A DNA stretch of 64,000 nt from Fodinibius salipaludis (GCF_002287075.1 NZ_NSKE01000005.1:124001-188000); one strand, 5' to 3'. Counted from the first letter of the stretch, positions 45,536 through 55,287 are shown. The notes: generated by a model not told the origin, from the letters alone. Numbers and translations are program-made.

Positions 45536-46946
45536 TTTTCTACCTCCATCAATCCAAGCAATCTTACCTGACCTCATCCAGCTTGTCTACCTGGTAGCTA
45601 CCGGTATTTTCATTGTTGGAATTAAACGACTCGGCTCTCCCGCAACTGCACGATCAGGAAATCAACTGGCAGCACTGGGTATGTTTATTGGTGTTGTCGT
45701 CACCTTATTCGATCAACAAATTATTACCTATGAGTACATTATAGCTGGTATTGTATTTGGAGCCGCAATCGGCGCCTATGCAGCGAAAAAAGTTGAAATG
45801 ACAGCTATGCCCGAGATGGTTGCTATCTTTAACGGGTTCGGCGGCGGCGCATCAGCAGTAGTTGCCTGGGGCGAATTTACCCGATTCGAAGCTTCCGCCA
45901 TTGCTACGCAAGACTTGGTGACAATCGGACTCAGTATCCTTATCGGTTCTATTACATTTACCGGCAGTTTTATTGCCTTTGGGAAACTTAAGGGATTCAT
46001 CAGTGGAAATCCGATTACCTTTCCAGGACATAATATTTTTAACGGATTGTTAACTGTCGGCACGCTGGGACTCGTTGGCTGGCTCACCTATGATCCCACA
46101 AGTCAACTAATCTTTTGGCTCCTATTTGGGATTGCACTCCTGCTCGGAATCTTGACGGTCATTCCCATTGGCGGGGCCGATATGCCGGTCGTCATTTCAC
46201 TATTGAACTCCTACTCCGGAATTGCTGCCTCGATGGCCGGATTTGTAATCAACAACAATCTGCTCATTATCAGCGGTGCGCTGGTAGGAGCAGCGGGACT
46301 CATCCTCACAAATATTATGTGTAAAGCGATGAATCGTTCCCTCGGCAATGTGCTCTTTGGCGCTTTTGGGGGAGACGGTGGTTCCGGGGCCGGACCGGCC
46401 GCAGACACTGATAAAACAGTCCGAGAAACGACCCCCGATGACGTAGCTCTGCAATGCGCCTATTCTGACCGCGTGGTTGTTGTTCCCGGATACGGATTGG
46501 CGGTTGCCCAAGCACAACACGTACTCAAAGAAGTTGTCGACAAGCTTGAAAAACGTGGCGTTGAAGTTAAATACGGTATTCATCCCGTTGCGGGACGTAT
46601 GCCTGGACACATGAATGTGCTTTTGGCCGAGGCCGATGTGCCTTACGATCAGCTTTATGACATGGAGCAGATCAATCCGGAATTTAAATCGACAGATGTG
46701 GTGTTGGTCATTGGGGCAAATGACGTGGTAAATCCTGTAGCCAAAACGGAACCCGGCAGTCCCATTTACGGTATGCCGATCATGAATGTGGATGAGGCAG
46801 AACGAACGATTGTTTTTAAGCGGAGCCTGAGTCCCGGTTTTGCCGGTATTGATAATCCGCTTTTTTATAAAGAATCCAACCAAATGTTCTTCGGTGATGC
46901 CAAGAAAACCTTGCAATCCCTGGCAAAATCATTAGACGATGTCTAA
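45528..46946 (+). CDS. pntB: NAD(P) transhydrogenase subunit beta
   Basis: 472 residues. About nine membrane helices come first, with GGGASAVVAWGEF and the PIGGADMPVVISLLNSYSGIAASMAGF segment, then the NADP-binding domain III: VVVVPGYGLAVAQAQHVLKEV, HPVAGRMPGHMNVLLAEA, and VLVIGANDVVNPVA. The enzyme uses the proton gradient to make NADPH from NADH. Complete and in the same operon as the two alpha subunits. Confidence 0.95.
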   Translation: MSDFLPPSIQAILPDLIQLVYLVATGIFIVGIKRLGSPATARSGNQLAALGMFIGVVVTLFDQQIITYEYIIAGIVFGAAIGAYAAKKVEMTAMPEMVAIFNGFGGGASAVVAWGEFTRFEASAIATQDLVTIGLSILIGSITFTGSFIAFGKLKGFISGNPITFPGHNIFNGLLTVGTLGLVGWLTYDPTSQLIFWLLFGIALLLGILTVIPIGGADMPVVISLLNSYSGIAASMAGFVINNNLLIISGALVGAAGLILTNIMCKAMNRSLGNVLFGAFGGDGGSGAGPAADTDKTVRETTPDDVALQCAYSDRVVVVPGYGLAVAQAQHVLKEVVDKLEKRGVEVKYGIHPVAGRMPGHMNVLLAEADVPYDQLYDMEQINPEFKSTDVVLVIGANDVVNPVAKTEPGSPIYGMPIMNVDEAERTIVFKRSLSPGFAGIDNPLFYKESNQMFFGDAKKTLQSLAKSLDDV

Positions 46947-47385
46947 GAAAAGTATTTCACTGCTTGTACTATTAGCAGTTTTCGGTATTTGGATTACTGG
47001 ATGTAACCCGAACTATCAAATACCCCGCCATAACACCATTCCCGTTGATTCTCTTGAAACGTATTCAGTAGCCGAAGTTACTCCGAAACCAAAACCGGTG
47101 GGCGGCTACCAACATATGTTATCTAAAATGGAATATCCCCGGAAAGCCAGAGATTGAGGAATTAAAGGAAAAGTAGTTGTGAACTTTTTGGTTACCAAAG
47201 AAGGGGATGGAATTGGACACTATATTGAATCCTCACCCCATCCTATATTATCAAAAGAAGCTCTTCGTCTTATTAAAGAAACCAAATTTACCCAGGGTAA
47301 AATCAATTCCCAGCCTGTTAACACATGGTACAGCCTACCTTTTTATTTTAGAATGGCTTTAAAGTCCGAACTACAACGCCATTGA
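46939..47385 (+). pseudogene. TonB-like energy transducer interrupted by an in-frame TGA
   Basis: A lipoprotein-like start (WITGC, overlapping the pntB end by eight bases) leads into YPRKARD, the first part of a TonB C-terminal domain. A TGA at 47155-47157 follows; reading on in the same frame gives GIKGKVVVNFLVTKEGDGIG, then ILSKEALRLIKETKFTQG, and ends at LQRH. Typical intact proteins read YPxxARxAGIxGxVxVxFxV, so the TGA replaces a residue at the AR(x)AG step. One point mutation would restore it. A second, shorter product could start at GTG 47179. Confidence 0.65.
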
Positions 47386-47497
47386 CAGACATGGAATTGC
47401 GAAAAAGTAGATAGTTGATTGGTATAGATCATCCGACTCAGATCCTCCGCAAAACTACGAACAATAACCTCCCCACACTTCAACAGTAAAATATATA

Positions 47498-47531
47498 CCT
47501 GGTTGCCAAAACAAGATGCTCAGCAACCAGG
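47498..47531. terminator. Weak terminator-like hairpin between convergent genes
   Basis: CCTGGTTGC / GCAACCAGG (9 bp) with a long 16-nt loop lies between the TonB remnant and nrdA, which converge. The T-run is poor on both strands, so function as a terminator is unsure. Confidence 0.35.
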
Positions 47532-47560
47532 CTGATGATTATATCAGAAAACTATCTACA

Positions 47561-49996
47561 TTATTCACAGCTGGGGCAAATTTTCTGCAGCATCGGATCG
47601 GTGGGACACGAACCTGCATCAGCATTTAAGGCCTGATCAACAACTTCGTCTCCGAATTTTTCCCGTGCTCTGGCCTCCAGCTCTTCCCGATCACTGACCG
47701 ATTCCTGTTCCTCTTTTCCCGGTTTAGACGATGTCCCGTTTGAGGATTCACTGCCGGTATCGGAGGAAACCGCTCCGAACCCTTTACGGGAACCTCGTTT
47801 GTTGACCTCTTCGGTATATTTCTCGCCTTTTACCACTTTGTCGATAAAGCAGTAGTACGTGGATTTTAGTTTTTTCTCCCATGCATAGAGATAAAATTCC
47901 TCCATATCATCGCGCATACGCTCAGCAATATACAACGATTTAGAAACTGACTGATCGATAGACTCCTGAAACGCTGCAGCAATATCAATTTGTCGCTCCG
48001 GATGGATTTCATATGCGGTCTTATACAAATCTTTGTTGATCACACCATCCAATTCTTGAATCGGTTGCACCGAGCCATTATTCGCTTTTATTTTCTGAGC
48101 CATCTCGTCGCTCCAATGCCCTTTTTCTTCGAGATCCTCAATTAGCTGACGATTGATAACGATATGCTTTCCAGACAAGGTGTCCCGAGAGTACAGGTTA
48201 CTAAAATAACTATCGATGGATGAAGTCGTACCCGAAATAATAGAGATCGAAGCCGTAGGTGCAATGGCCAGCAGTACCGCATTACGCCGTGGTTTGTAAT
48301 CATAGGGACTACCTGCTTCTTTCATCTCTCGGTAATGCTCAAAAGCACCGCGCTCCTCGGCCAACTGTTGAGACGTACGATATGTCACTTTTCGCATAAA
48401 GGCACCAATTTTTCGGGCCAGGATAACAGCCTCTTCAGAATCATAGGGAATTCCTAAATCAACCAGTGCTTCGGCAAATCCCATGAGTCCGATACCCAGC
48501 GGACGCAAATCCATAGTATTCTTTTCGGCAGGCTCGGAGGGATAAAAGTTCTTATCAAGTACGTTATCGAGTCCGCGCGTCATCGTCTCCAACGTATCTT
48601 CAAACTTGTCCCAATCTATGTCACTTTCATCATCGGTTAGGTGTTTCGACAAGTTAACCGATGCCAGTGTGCACACCGCGGTAGAGTCAGAGTGATTGGG
48701 GATAGAAATCTCAGTGCAGAGATTCGAGCTATTAATTACGCTGTACTCCGGACATGGGTTATGACGGTTATGCTCGTCTTTGAAAATTAACCACGGATGA
48801 CCTGTTTTAGCCAATTTAAAGAGGTATTTTTTGAAGAAGTTTTTGCTATCGCGCTTGTCAAACTGTTTTAAACCTCCAGCCTCAGCCTGCTCAATACGCT
48901 TTTCATATTTTGCTCTAAAGTCGTCTCCTACAGCATCCACCAACTCGGGGCATTCTCCCGGATCAAAAAAGTACAGGGGTTCCCCTTCTTTGATACGACG
49001 CATCATTTCGTCGGGCATCCATAAGCTGGTATTCAGTGACGGCGTACGAAAATAGGCATTCCCGGTTGTCTCACGCAAATCCAGAAATCCATCGATATCA
49101 AGATGCCATGGCTGCATCGACATCACCTGCGAGCTGCGCCGACGTCCGCCCTGCTGAATAGAATTAACCAGCGTGTCAAAAATTTTGATGAACGGAATAG
49201 CACCTGATGAAGGAGCATTTAGCGATTTAATATTAGAACCTGTTGCCCGAATGCGGGTCACATCGGTACCTACGCCGCCGGCATATTTCGCCAAAAAGGC
49301 CGTTTCACGGGCTTTATCCATAATGGAATCCAGCGAATCATCAATAACACTTACGTAGCACGATGAATACTGAGCAGTAGTGGTACCAGAGTTAAATAAC
49401 GTGGGCGTAGAGTGTAAATATTCAAGTTTTGAAAGCTTGTTGTAAATCTTAATAACTTCCCCATTGGAATTTCCAATTCCCATAGCTACCCGCATAAAAA
49501 ACCATTGAGGCTTTTCAATAATTTGATCATCCCGATCTCGCATCAAGTAGCGATCTTTAAGTGTAGTCAACCCGAAATACCCAAGCAGCCCGTCGCGATC
49601 AAAATTCAGGCTATTAGCCAACAGCTCAAAATCAAACTCCTTAAGACTCTCATCCAGCAAATTTTCTTCGAATCCTCGGGCTAAATAATCCCGGAAATGA
49701 TCCAGTCGCCGGTTGATATCTTTGTCTATGATCTTCAATAGTTGCCGAGTGGCTAACGTATCGTAAACAGGATGCTTGGGGATAAGCTGCTCGATGGCTT
49801 TTAGCACAAGTTGATCAAGCTCCTCGGTGGCAACTCTTTTAGGTACTTTCAGATCAAGTTCTTTCATAATTTTGAAAACGATTTCGTAATCGTCTTCAAC
49901 CTCCAACCCTTGGATTATTTCGAAGATGGCATTAATAATTTTCTGGGTACGGAAAGGTTCTTCCGTTCCGTCGCGTTTTATGACTGTTCGTTTCAT
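47561..49996 (-). CDS. nrdA: Ribonucleoside-diphosphate reductase, large subunit
   Basis: 811 residues. An N-terminal ATP-cone (VIKRDGTEEPFRTQKIINAI, residues about 4-95) regulates activity. Active-site Cys lies in SSNLCTEISIPN; SCYVSVIDDSL, DLRPLGIGLMGFAEAL and NAVLLAIAPTASISIISGT are class I landmarks. STYYCFIDK holds a Tyr pair for radical transfer, and the C-terminal CPSC redox pair is at the extreme end. It follows nrdB on the same strand with repeat copy B between them. Confidence 0.95.
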   Translation of the reverse strand: MKRTVIKRDGTEEPFRTQKIINAIFEIIQGLEVEDDYEIVFKIMKELDLKVPKRVATEELDQLVLKAIEQLIPKHPVYDTLATRQLLKIIDKDINRRLDHFRDYLARGFEENLLDESLKEFDFELLANSLNFDRDGLLGYFGLTTLKDRYLMRDRDDQIIEKPQWFFMRVAMGIGNSNGEVIKIYNKLSKLEYLHSTPTLFNSGTTTAQYSSCYVSVIDDSLDSIMDKARETAFLAKYAGGVGTDVTRIRATGSNIKSLNAPSSGAIPFIKIFDTLVNSIQQGGRRRSSQVMSMQPWHLDIDGFLDLRETTGNAYFRTPSLNTSLWMPDEMMRRIKEGEPLYFFDPGECPELVDAVGDDFRAKYEKRIEQAEAGGLKQFDKRDSKNFFKKYLFKLAKTGHPWLIFKDEHNRHNPCPEYSVINSSNLCTEISIPNHSDSTAVCTLASVNLSKHLTDDESDIDWDKFEDTLETMTRGLDNVLDKNFYPSEPAEKNTMDLRPLGIGLMGFAEALVDLGIPYDSEEAVILARKIGAFMRKVTYRTSQQLAEERGAFEHYREMKEAGSPYDYKPRRNAVLLAIAPTASISIISGTTSSIDSYFSNLYSRDTLSGKHIVINRQLIEDLEEKGHWSDEMAQKIKANNGSVQPIQELDGVINKDLYKTAYEIHPERQIDIAAAFQESIDQSVSKSLYIAERMRDDMEEFYLYAWEKKLKSTYYCFIDKVVKGEKYTEEVNKRGSRKGFGAVSSDTGSESSNGTSSKPGKEEQESVSDREELEARAREKFGDEVVDQALNADAGSCPTDPMLQKICPSCE

Positions 49997-50038
49997 GGTA
50001 TTGATTGAGTTAGTTTATAAATCTGGAATTTAATCTCT

Positions 50039-50123
50039 ATGTCATCCAGAACTTGTTTCGGGATCTAATACATGAGATGCTGAAAACAAAGCCCGTCCCG
50101 ACACATCGGAGTTCAGCATGACA
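50039..50123. repeat. Intergenic palindromic repeat, copy B
   Basis: Left arm TGTCATCCAGAACTTGTTTC; right arm ends GTTCAGCATGACA and contains CCCGTCCCGACACATCGG, an extended arm with a nested hairpin (CCCGA/TCGGG type). It occupies most of the nrdB-nrdA gap. Its long arm matches copy C. Confidence 0.75.
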
Positions 50124-50132
50124 AAGAATGGT

Positions 50133-51119
50133 TTAGTAATTCGTATATTCGGTGGATGAGACTTCGAAGAAGTTGATTAACTTTTTGACGTCCTCTTTTT
50201 GCAGGAATCGAAGCGGATTTTCATTGATATGGAACTCCTGCTGAAAACCCAGCTCTTGCAGTCGCCGGTCGGTAATGTATTTGAGATAACGCTCCATTTC
50301 TCCCGATGAAATTCCCAGGATCGTCCGATCACCAAACTGATGCTTCACGTATTCAATTTCGAGTGATGTTCCTTCCAGAATTACATTGCGGATATCCTGC
50401 ACATATTCAGTATCCTCAACAATCTCCGGGTTTTCATCCAGCATAATGAGGATGGCCTCGATACCATTTTGCAGGTGTAATGACTCATCGATCAATACCA
50501 GCTCTACACCGGACACTACGTTTTTCATCTTGGCCATATCTTTAAGTGCAAAAAAGTGGGCAAAAGAGGAATAGAAGAAGATCCCTTCCAGTACAATATT
50601 ATTTAGCAAAATAGCCCGCAACACCTGTTTTTGTCCTTCAAGCGTTTCGGGATTAATTTTCCCATGACTAATCTTATCAATTTCATCGACGATAAGATCC
50701 TGTTTTTTACGCAAGATGGGATCATCAAATGCCACATCGTACATTTTCTCGCGATCCAGGCCAAACGATTGCAGCACAATTTCAAAGAAATCACTGTGGA
50801 TATTTTCCATAAAAAGCTGTGTGCTAAAACTCATCTTCGCATGCGGATCAGTTAGCAGCGGGAAAAATGAGTTGACCAGTACATTTTGTACCAGCAGCTC
50901 CGACGAGCAGAAATAGCCAACTGCTGTGTCAAATAATTCCTTTTCATCGTCAGTCAGAGAATGGTAGTCAAGAGCATCCTGCTGAATATTCAGCTCCTCA
51001 GGAAACCAAACCACTTTCTTTTGTTTTTCGTACAGTTCTTTAAAAATAGGATAAGATGGATCTTCACTGAGTTTAATATTATCTCGTACAGAAGTACGTC
51101 CGATTAATTTTGTCGACAT
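50133..51119 (-). CDS. nrdB: Ribonucleotide reductase small subunit, class Ic-like
   Basis: 328 residues. Metal ligands read Glu74, Glu105, His108, Glu178, Glu212, His215; the spacing 31-3-70-34-3 equals the class Ic Chlamydia enzyme. Position 112, four after the first His (MENIHSDFF), is Phe where class Ia has the radical Tyr, and the first ligand is Glu rather than Asp. These are the known class Ic marks, linked to a Mn/Fe cofactor without a Tyr radical. With NrdA it makes deoxyribonucleotides. The class is inferred from residues, not measured. It is 121 bp downstream of metE, same strand. Confidence 0.9.
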   Translation of the reverse strand: MSTKLIGRTSVRDNIKLSEDPSYPIFKELYEKQKKVVWFPEELNIQQDALDYHSLTDDEKELFDTAVGYFCSSELLVQNVLVNSFFPLLTDPHAKMSFSTQLFMENIHSDFFEIVLQSFGLDREKMYDVAFDDPILRKKQDLIVDEIDKISHGKINPETLEGQKQVLRAILLNNIVLEGIFFYSSFAHFFALKDMAKMKNVVSGVELVLIDESLHLQNGIEAILIMLDENPEIVEDTEYVQDIRNVILEGTSLEIEYVKHQFGDRTILGISSGEMERYLKYITDRRLQELGFQQEFHINENPLRFLQKEDVKKLINFFEVSSTEYTNY

Positions 51120-51240
51120 TGTATGTTTATTTAAAAATTGATAATCTAATTTCTATTAATTCAGTTAGGGTAAAGCAAAGAGGATTGGGAACTCAAGATT
51201 CTTAATTCTAAACCCCCAATCATTGAATGAGTCGCGTATT

Positions 51241-53580
51241 TTATGCCTCAACACTTTGTTTTTGTCGCATCTGCCGGGCCGCAGATACCATATTCTCAAG
51301 AGAAGGAACAGTTTCTTCCCAACCACGGGTCTTGAGTCCGCAATCCGGGTTTACCCAAAGCTGAGAAGCATCAAGTACATCAACGGCCTTTTCGAGCAGG
51401 CTCATCATTTCGCTGGTGGAAGGCACCCGCGGGGAGTGGATGTCATAAATCCCGGGGCCGATCTCGTTGGGATAATCAAACTCCACGAACGCTTCCAACA
51501 GTTCCATCTGTGATCGAGAGGTCTCCATTGAAATTACATCAGCATCCAGACGGGCAATGTGCTCAATGATATCATTGAACTCCGAATAGCACATGTGGGT
51601 GTGAATCTGGGTGCGATCCTTAACAACGGTTGAAGCCAGGCGGAAAGCATCGACAGCCCACTCAAGGTAGTGATTCCAGTTTTTACGGCGTAGCGGCAGA
51701 CCTTCTCTAAAAGCGGGTTCATCAATCTGAATCGCCTGTATACCCGCTTCCTCGAGATCTTTTACCTCATCACGAATAGCCAGGGCAATTTGTTTGGCAG
51801 TTTCCTCGCGGGATTGGTCATCACGGACAAAGGACCACTGCAGAATAGTTACAGGCCCGGTTAGCATCCCTTTCACCGGCTTATCGGTTTGTGATTGAGC
51901 ATACGAAGACCAGCGCACAGTTACCGGATCAGGTCGATGGACATCCCCGTAAATAACAGGAGGTTTCACACCGCGGGTACCGTAACTCTGTACCCAACCA
52001 TGCCGCGTAAAGGCAAAACCGGCAAAATGTTCGCCGAAGTATTCCACCATATCATTACGTTCAAACTCACCATGCACCAACAAGTCCAGTCCAATCTCTT
52101 CCTGTTGATGGATGAGCTTATCAATCGCTCCTTCTATCCGTCCTTCATACTCCTCCTTTGATAAGTTCCCTTTTCGGAATTCTGACCGCCATTTACGCAC
52201 TTCGGGAGTCTGAGGAAAAGAGCCGATGGTGGTAGTTGGGAACAGATCAGGCACATCGAGATGTTCCTCCTGTTCTGTCTTTCGCTCGTTGTACGGATGA
52301 TCCCGATGCAGCATCTCACCATCGAGCAATTGCATACGTTTTTGAACGTTCTTGTTGTGTACCAGTCCCGATTCTTCTTTGCCAGAAATATCGGCCTGAT
52401 GTTGTTCAAACAACTTTTCTTCCTCCTCACTCAACGAACTGCCGACAAACTTTTTTAGTAGCGTTAGCTCATCCAGTTTTTGTTTGGAAAAAGCCATCCA
52501 TCGTTTTATTTCAGGAGGCAGGGCAGTTTCATCAGTTTCTTGTTCTAAGTCAACAGGACAATGAAGCAATGAGCAAGAGGGCGCAACCATGATTTTATCA
52601 TTGCCAAGCTGTTCAGCCGCTTGTTGAATAAATTCGGCAGCTTTCTGTAAGTCTGTTTTCCAGATATTACGACCGTCAACAACACCCAGTGAGAGCGAAA
52701 TATCTTCATCAAGAGCATCAATCACAGTATCCATCTGGTCAGGAGCTTCCACAAGATCGATATGCAACCCATCAACTGGCAAGTCGCCGGCCAGCTCGAC
52801 ATTATCTTCCAAACCTTCAAAATAGGTGGTGAGCAAAAGCTTTAATTCTGATCGCTCCTCTGCCAGTGCCCGGTATGCCTTCTGAAAAGCACCCCTGGTA
52901 TCTTCATCAATATCCAGGGCCAGGAAAGGCTCCTCAATCTGCACCCATTCCACGCCCATATTTTGCAGTTTCGTCAAGATGTTTTGATACACAGGCAGTA
53001 GCTTGTCAAGCAGGTCCAGCCGGTGGAAGTCATCCGGGGCATCCTTCTCTTTACCCAGCAGCAAAAAGCTTACCGGTCCAATCAGTACGGGCTTCGTGAT
53101 AACCCCCACAGATTTTGCTTCTTCATACTCATCAAAAATTTTGGATGACAGGCACTGAAACTCTTGGTCCGGGGTAAATTCAGGGACAATATAGTGGTAG
53201 TTGGTGTTAAACCATTTGGTCATCTCCATGGCTGCAATATCGTGATCCTCATCTTGCAACCCCCGAGCCATTGCAAAATAAGTATCAATAGGATAGCTGT
53301 AGATCTTGTTATCCTCTTCTTCAAAAAGCTCTTCATAGCGTTCAGGAACGGCCCCTACCAGCATAGCTGTGTCGAGTACTTGGTCGTAAAGAGAAAAGTC
53401 GTTTGAGGGCACCATGTCGATGCCGGCATTTTTCTGAGTTGTCCAGTGCATCACTTTAAGAGCCGAGACAGATTCGTCCAGCTTTGTTTTGTCAATCTCT
53501 CCTTTCCAGTATTGCTCTACTACTTTTTTTAAATCTCTGTTGATACCTATCCGCGGGTATCCAAGATTATGCGTAATCAT
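51241..53580 (-). CDS. metE: Cobalamin-independent methionine synthase
   Basis: 779 residues from the ATG giving MITHNLGYPRIG, the normal MetE start; a longer reading would run into the riboswitch and was refused. GYPRIGINRDLKKVVEQYWKG begins the N-domain. The catalytic part has LFPTTTIGSFPQTPEVR, HGEFERNDMVEYFGEH, HTHMCYSEFND and VNPDCGLKTRGW with the zinc-binding His and Cys. It methylates homocysteine using methyltetrahydrofolate-triglutamate without B12. A cobalamin riboswitch precedes it, so expression should fall when B12 is available. Confidence 0.96.
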   Translation of the reverse strand: MITHNLGYPRIGINRDLKKVVEQYWKGEIDKTKLDESVSALKVMHWTTQKNAGIDMVPSNDFSLYDQVLDTAMLVGAVPERYEELFEEEDNKIYSYPIDTYFAMARGLQDEDHDIAAMEMTKWFNTNYHYIVPEFTPDQEFQCLSSKIFDEYEEAKSVGVITKPVLIGPVSFLLLGKEKDAPDDFHRLDLLDKLLPVYQNILTKLQNMGVEWVQIEEPFLALDIDEDTRGAFQKAYRALAEERSELKLLLTTYFEGLEDNVELAGDLPVDGLHIDLVEAPDQMDTVIDALDEDISLSLGVVDGRNIWKTDLQKAAEFIQQAAEQLGNDKIMVAPSCSLLHCPVDLEQETDETALPPEIKRWMAFSKQKLDELTLLKKFVGSSLSEEEEKLFEQHQADISGKEESGLVHNKNVQKRMQLLDGEMLHRDHPYNERKTEQEEHLDVPDLFPTTTIGSFPQTPEVRKWRSEFRKGNLSKEEYEGRIEGAIDKLIHQQEEIGLDLLVHGEFERNDMVEYFGEHFAGFAFTRHGWVQSYGTRGVKPPVIYGDVHRPDPVTVRWSSYAQSQTDKPVKGMLTGPVTILQWSFVRDDQSREETAKQIALAIRDEVKDLEEAGIQAIQIDEPAFREGLPLRRKNWNHYLEWAVDAFRLASTVVKDRTQIHTHMCYSEFNDIIEHIARLDADVISMETSRSQMELLEAFVEFDYPNEIGPGIYDIHSPRVPSTSEMMSLLEKAVDVLDASQLWVNPDCGLKTRGWEETVPSLENMVSAARQMRQKQSVEA

Positions 53581-53679
53581 AATGATCTGTTTTAGCTTTA
53601 AATTATGAGGAGGGGACGCTAAAACGTTGCAAAGACAGGAATAGAAAGTAATGGTGATATACAATAAATCGGGTATACG

Positions 53680-53900
53680 GCACCTGCCTTTCAACAACAC
53701 CTTAACTCCCGAAGGCCTCGTTTACTTGACTTAAAGGCAGGTCTCCTGACTTACCGATTATTTCTTTGCACCTTCCCGCCTCGTTTAGGGCTGAGACAGT
53801 GGCTTAGAACAAAGAATATTTCGAATTACAGTTGCGGGAACAGTTCCGGCCTTTCACCGGATTCCCTTTTCATCCCGATATAAATCGGGACACCTTTAAA
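53680..53900 (-). promoter_or_regulatory. Cobalamin riboswitch with competing downstream arm, upstream of metE
   Basis: Read on the minus strand: AAAGGTG (P1 5' side), hairpin CCCGATTTATATCGGG, GGTGAAAGGCC, CCCGCAACTGTAA, the GCCACTG element (complement of 53797-53803), GCGGGAAGG, and GTCAGGAGACCTGCC (complement of 53736-53750). These are the conserved B12 riboswitch elements in order. Downstream, AAAGGCAGGT (complement of 53682-53691) can pair perfectly with ACCTGCCTTT at the riboswitch 3' end, an alternative to P1 and a likely switch. The metE ATG is about 100 bp further on. Confidence 0.93.
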
Positions 53901-53991
53901 TCTATTTTTAATAAAACGCCTGCCAAGATCATTGTCAACGAATACTTTTCCACAAATCCATTAGGTTTTCCACAATTACCAGTGGCAGTAA

Positions 53992-55287
53992 TTATTTTGT
54001 TTCCTCATCCTGATCGTAATGTTGCATAGCCATCCAGAAAAAGATCGTCGCCAATACTCCACAGCAACTAAATACCAACATCAGGGCTTTTGCCGCGCCA
54101 TAATTGCCGGTAAAAATCGTATCCATAAGCCAGCCGGTAAGTGGAGGGCCAATACCAAAGCCTACCACGCTAATCACAAACAGATACAATCCACTGGCCA
54201 GTGCCCGCATGTTTGGCTTCACAAGATACTGTAAAATGGCTACCGATATTCCGTTATAGGATGATGATATCATATTCGCCAATCCAATTAATACCAAGGC
54301 GATCATCGCTGATTCCGCAAATAATCCAAAGTAATAAAGCGGCAAACAACCCAAAGCTGCAATGATTCCTGGTACAAAACGGTACGAAGGTGCTATTTTT
54401 TGAGCCAGCCAGTCGGCGGCTTTACCCGATGCCATCACGCTTAGTCCTGTTGCCATCATAAACCAACCGTATTGAGGGACCAATGAACCTGCGCCATGAA
54501 TATCGGTAAGAACAATCCCAATAAAACCTAAAATTGTATAGCCGGTAAAAGCCATAAAGGAAAACCCCAGGAAGTGATACCTCACCGTTTTTTTTCTGAT
54601 GATGTACCGTACCACTTCGCCAAAACTTTTCTCGGTGTCAAATCGTTGATTGTCGCTGGATTGCGTGATACCTCGCGGAAACTCCCTAATAACAAACCAC
54701 GCTACGGTGGCAATAAGCAGTCCCGGTGCTCCCACAGCCATCAGGGAGGTACGCCAATCATATGACTCGGCAATCCCACCTCCCACTAAGAATGAAACAC
54801 CAATCCCTATAAAAATTCCGGCAGCATAAATAGAAAAAACGGTCCCCCGCTGTTCGGGCTTAAAGTAATCCGACAACAGAGAATACACCGCCGGACTCAA
54901 AGCTGACTCACTGATCCCTACAAAAAACCGGGCGACGATCAGAAAGGTAAGAGAAGTTGCAAATCCACTAATAACAGTCATCAAGCTCCACACAACCAAC
55001 CCGGCAATAATCATCAGCTTTCGCGAATAGATATCAGCCAGCCGCCCCATCGGTATCCCACACAACGCATAAATAAAGGAAAAAGCAGTACCGTAGAGAA
55101 TACCTACCTGGAAGTTGCTGAGCGAAAGTTCGTCCTGAATCTGCGGAGCTAATACCGCAATAATTTGTCGATCAACAAAGCTGGATATATAGATGAGTGT
55201 TAACACCCCCAGCACTAACCACGCATAGGGACTCGAAACTAATTTTTTGGCCTTTTCTTTTGGTAGAGACATTCCGTTTGTTTTCAT
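53992..55287 (-). CDS. MFS transporter (Spinster-like)
   Basis: 431 residues with about twelve membrane segments. FVDRQIIAVLAPQIQDELSLSNFQVGIL and GIPMGRLADIYSRKLMIIAGLVVWS contain MFS loop 2-3 and helix 1 signatures; RFFVGISESALSPAVYSLLSDYFKPEQRG is the helix 4-5 motif of spinster-type carriers. The substrate is not predictable. It precedes the metE riboswitch on the same strand, but its transcript need not include metE because the riboswitch marks a separate start or attenuation point. Confidence 0.88.
   Translation of the reverse strand: MKTNGMSLPKEKAKKLVSSPYAWLVLGVLTLIYISSFVDRQIIAVLAPQIQDELSLSNFQVGILYGTAFSFIYALCGIPMGRLADIYSRKLMIIAGLVVWSLMTVISGFATSLTFLIVARFFVGISESALSPAVYSLLSDYFKPEQRGTVFSIYAAGIFIGIGVSFLVGGGIAESYDWRTSLMAVGAPGLLIATVAWFVIREFPRGITQSSDNQRFDTEKSFGEVVRYIIRKKTVRYHFLGFSFMAFTGYTILGFIGIVLTDIHGAGSLVPQYGWFMMATGLSVMASGKAADWLAQKIAPSYRFVPGIIAALGCLPLYYFGLFAESAMIALVLIGLANMISSSYNGISVAILQYLVKPNMRALASGLYLFVISVVGFGIGPPLTGWLMDTIFTGNYGAAKALMLVFSCCGVLATIFFWMAMQHYDQDEETK

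Noticed and set aside
47155-47157. TGA as selenocysteine codon in the TonB-like gene
   Set aside because: No Sec-insertion hairpin was seen after it and TonB domains do not use Sec; mutation or error is simpler.
50133-51119. Class Ie (metal-free, modified-Tyr) ribonucleotide reductase
   Set aside because: All six metal ligands are kept, and there is no Tyr at the radical site, so class Ic fits better.
53581-53700. Longer metE reading with 40 extra N-terminal residues
   Set aside because: It runs into the 3' end of the riboswitch expression platform, and MITHNLGYPRIG is the normal MetE start.
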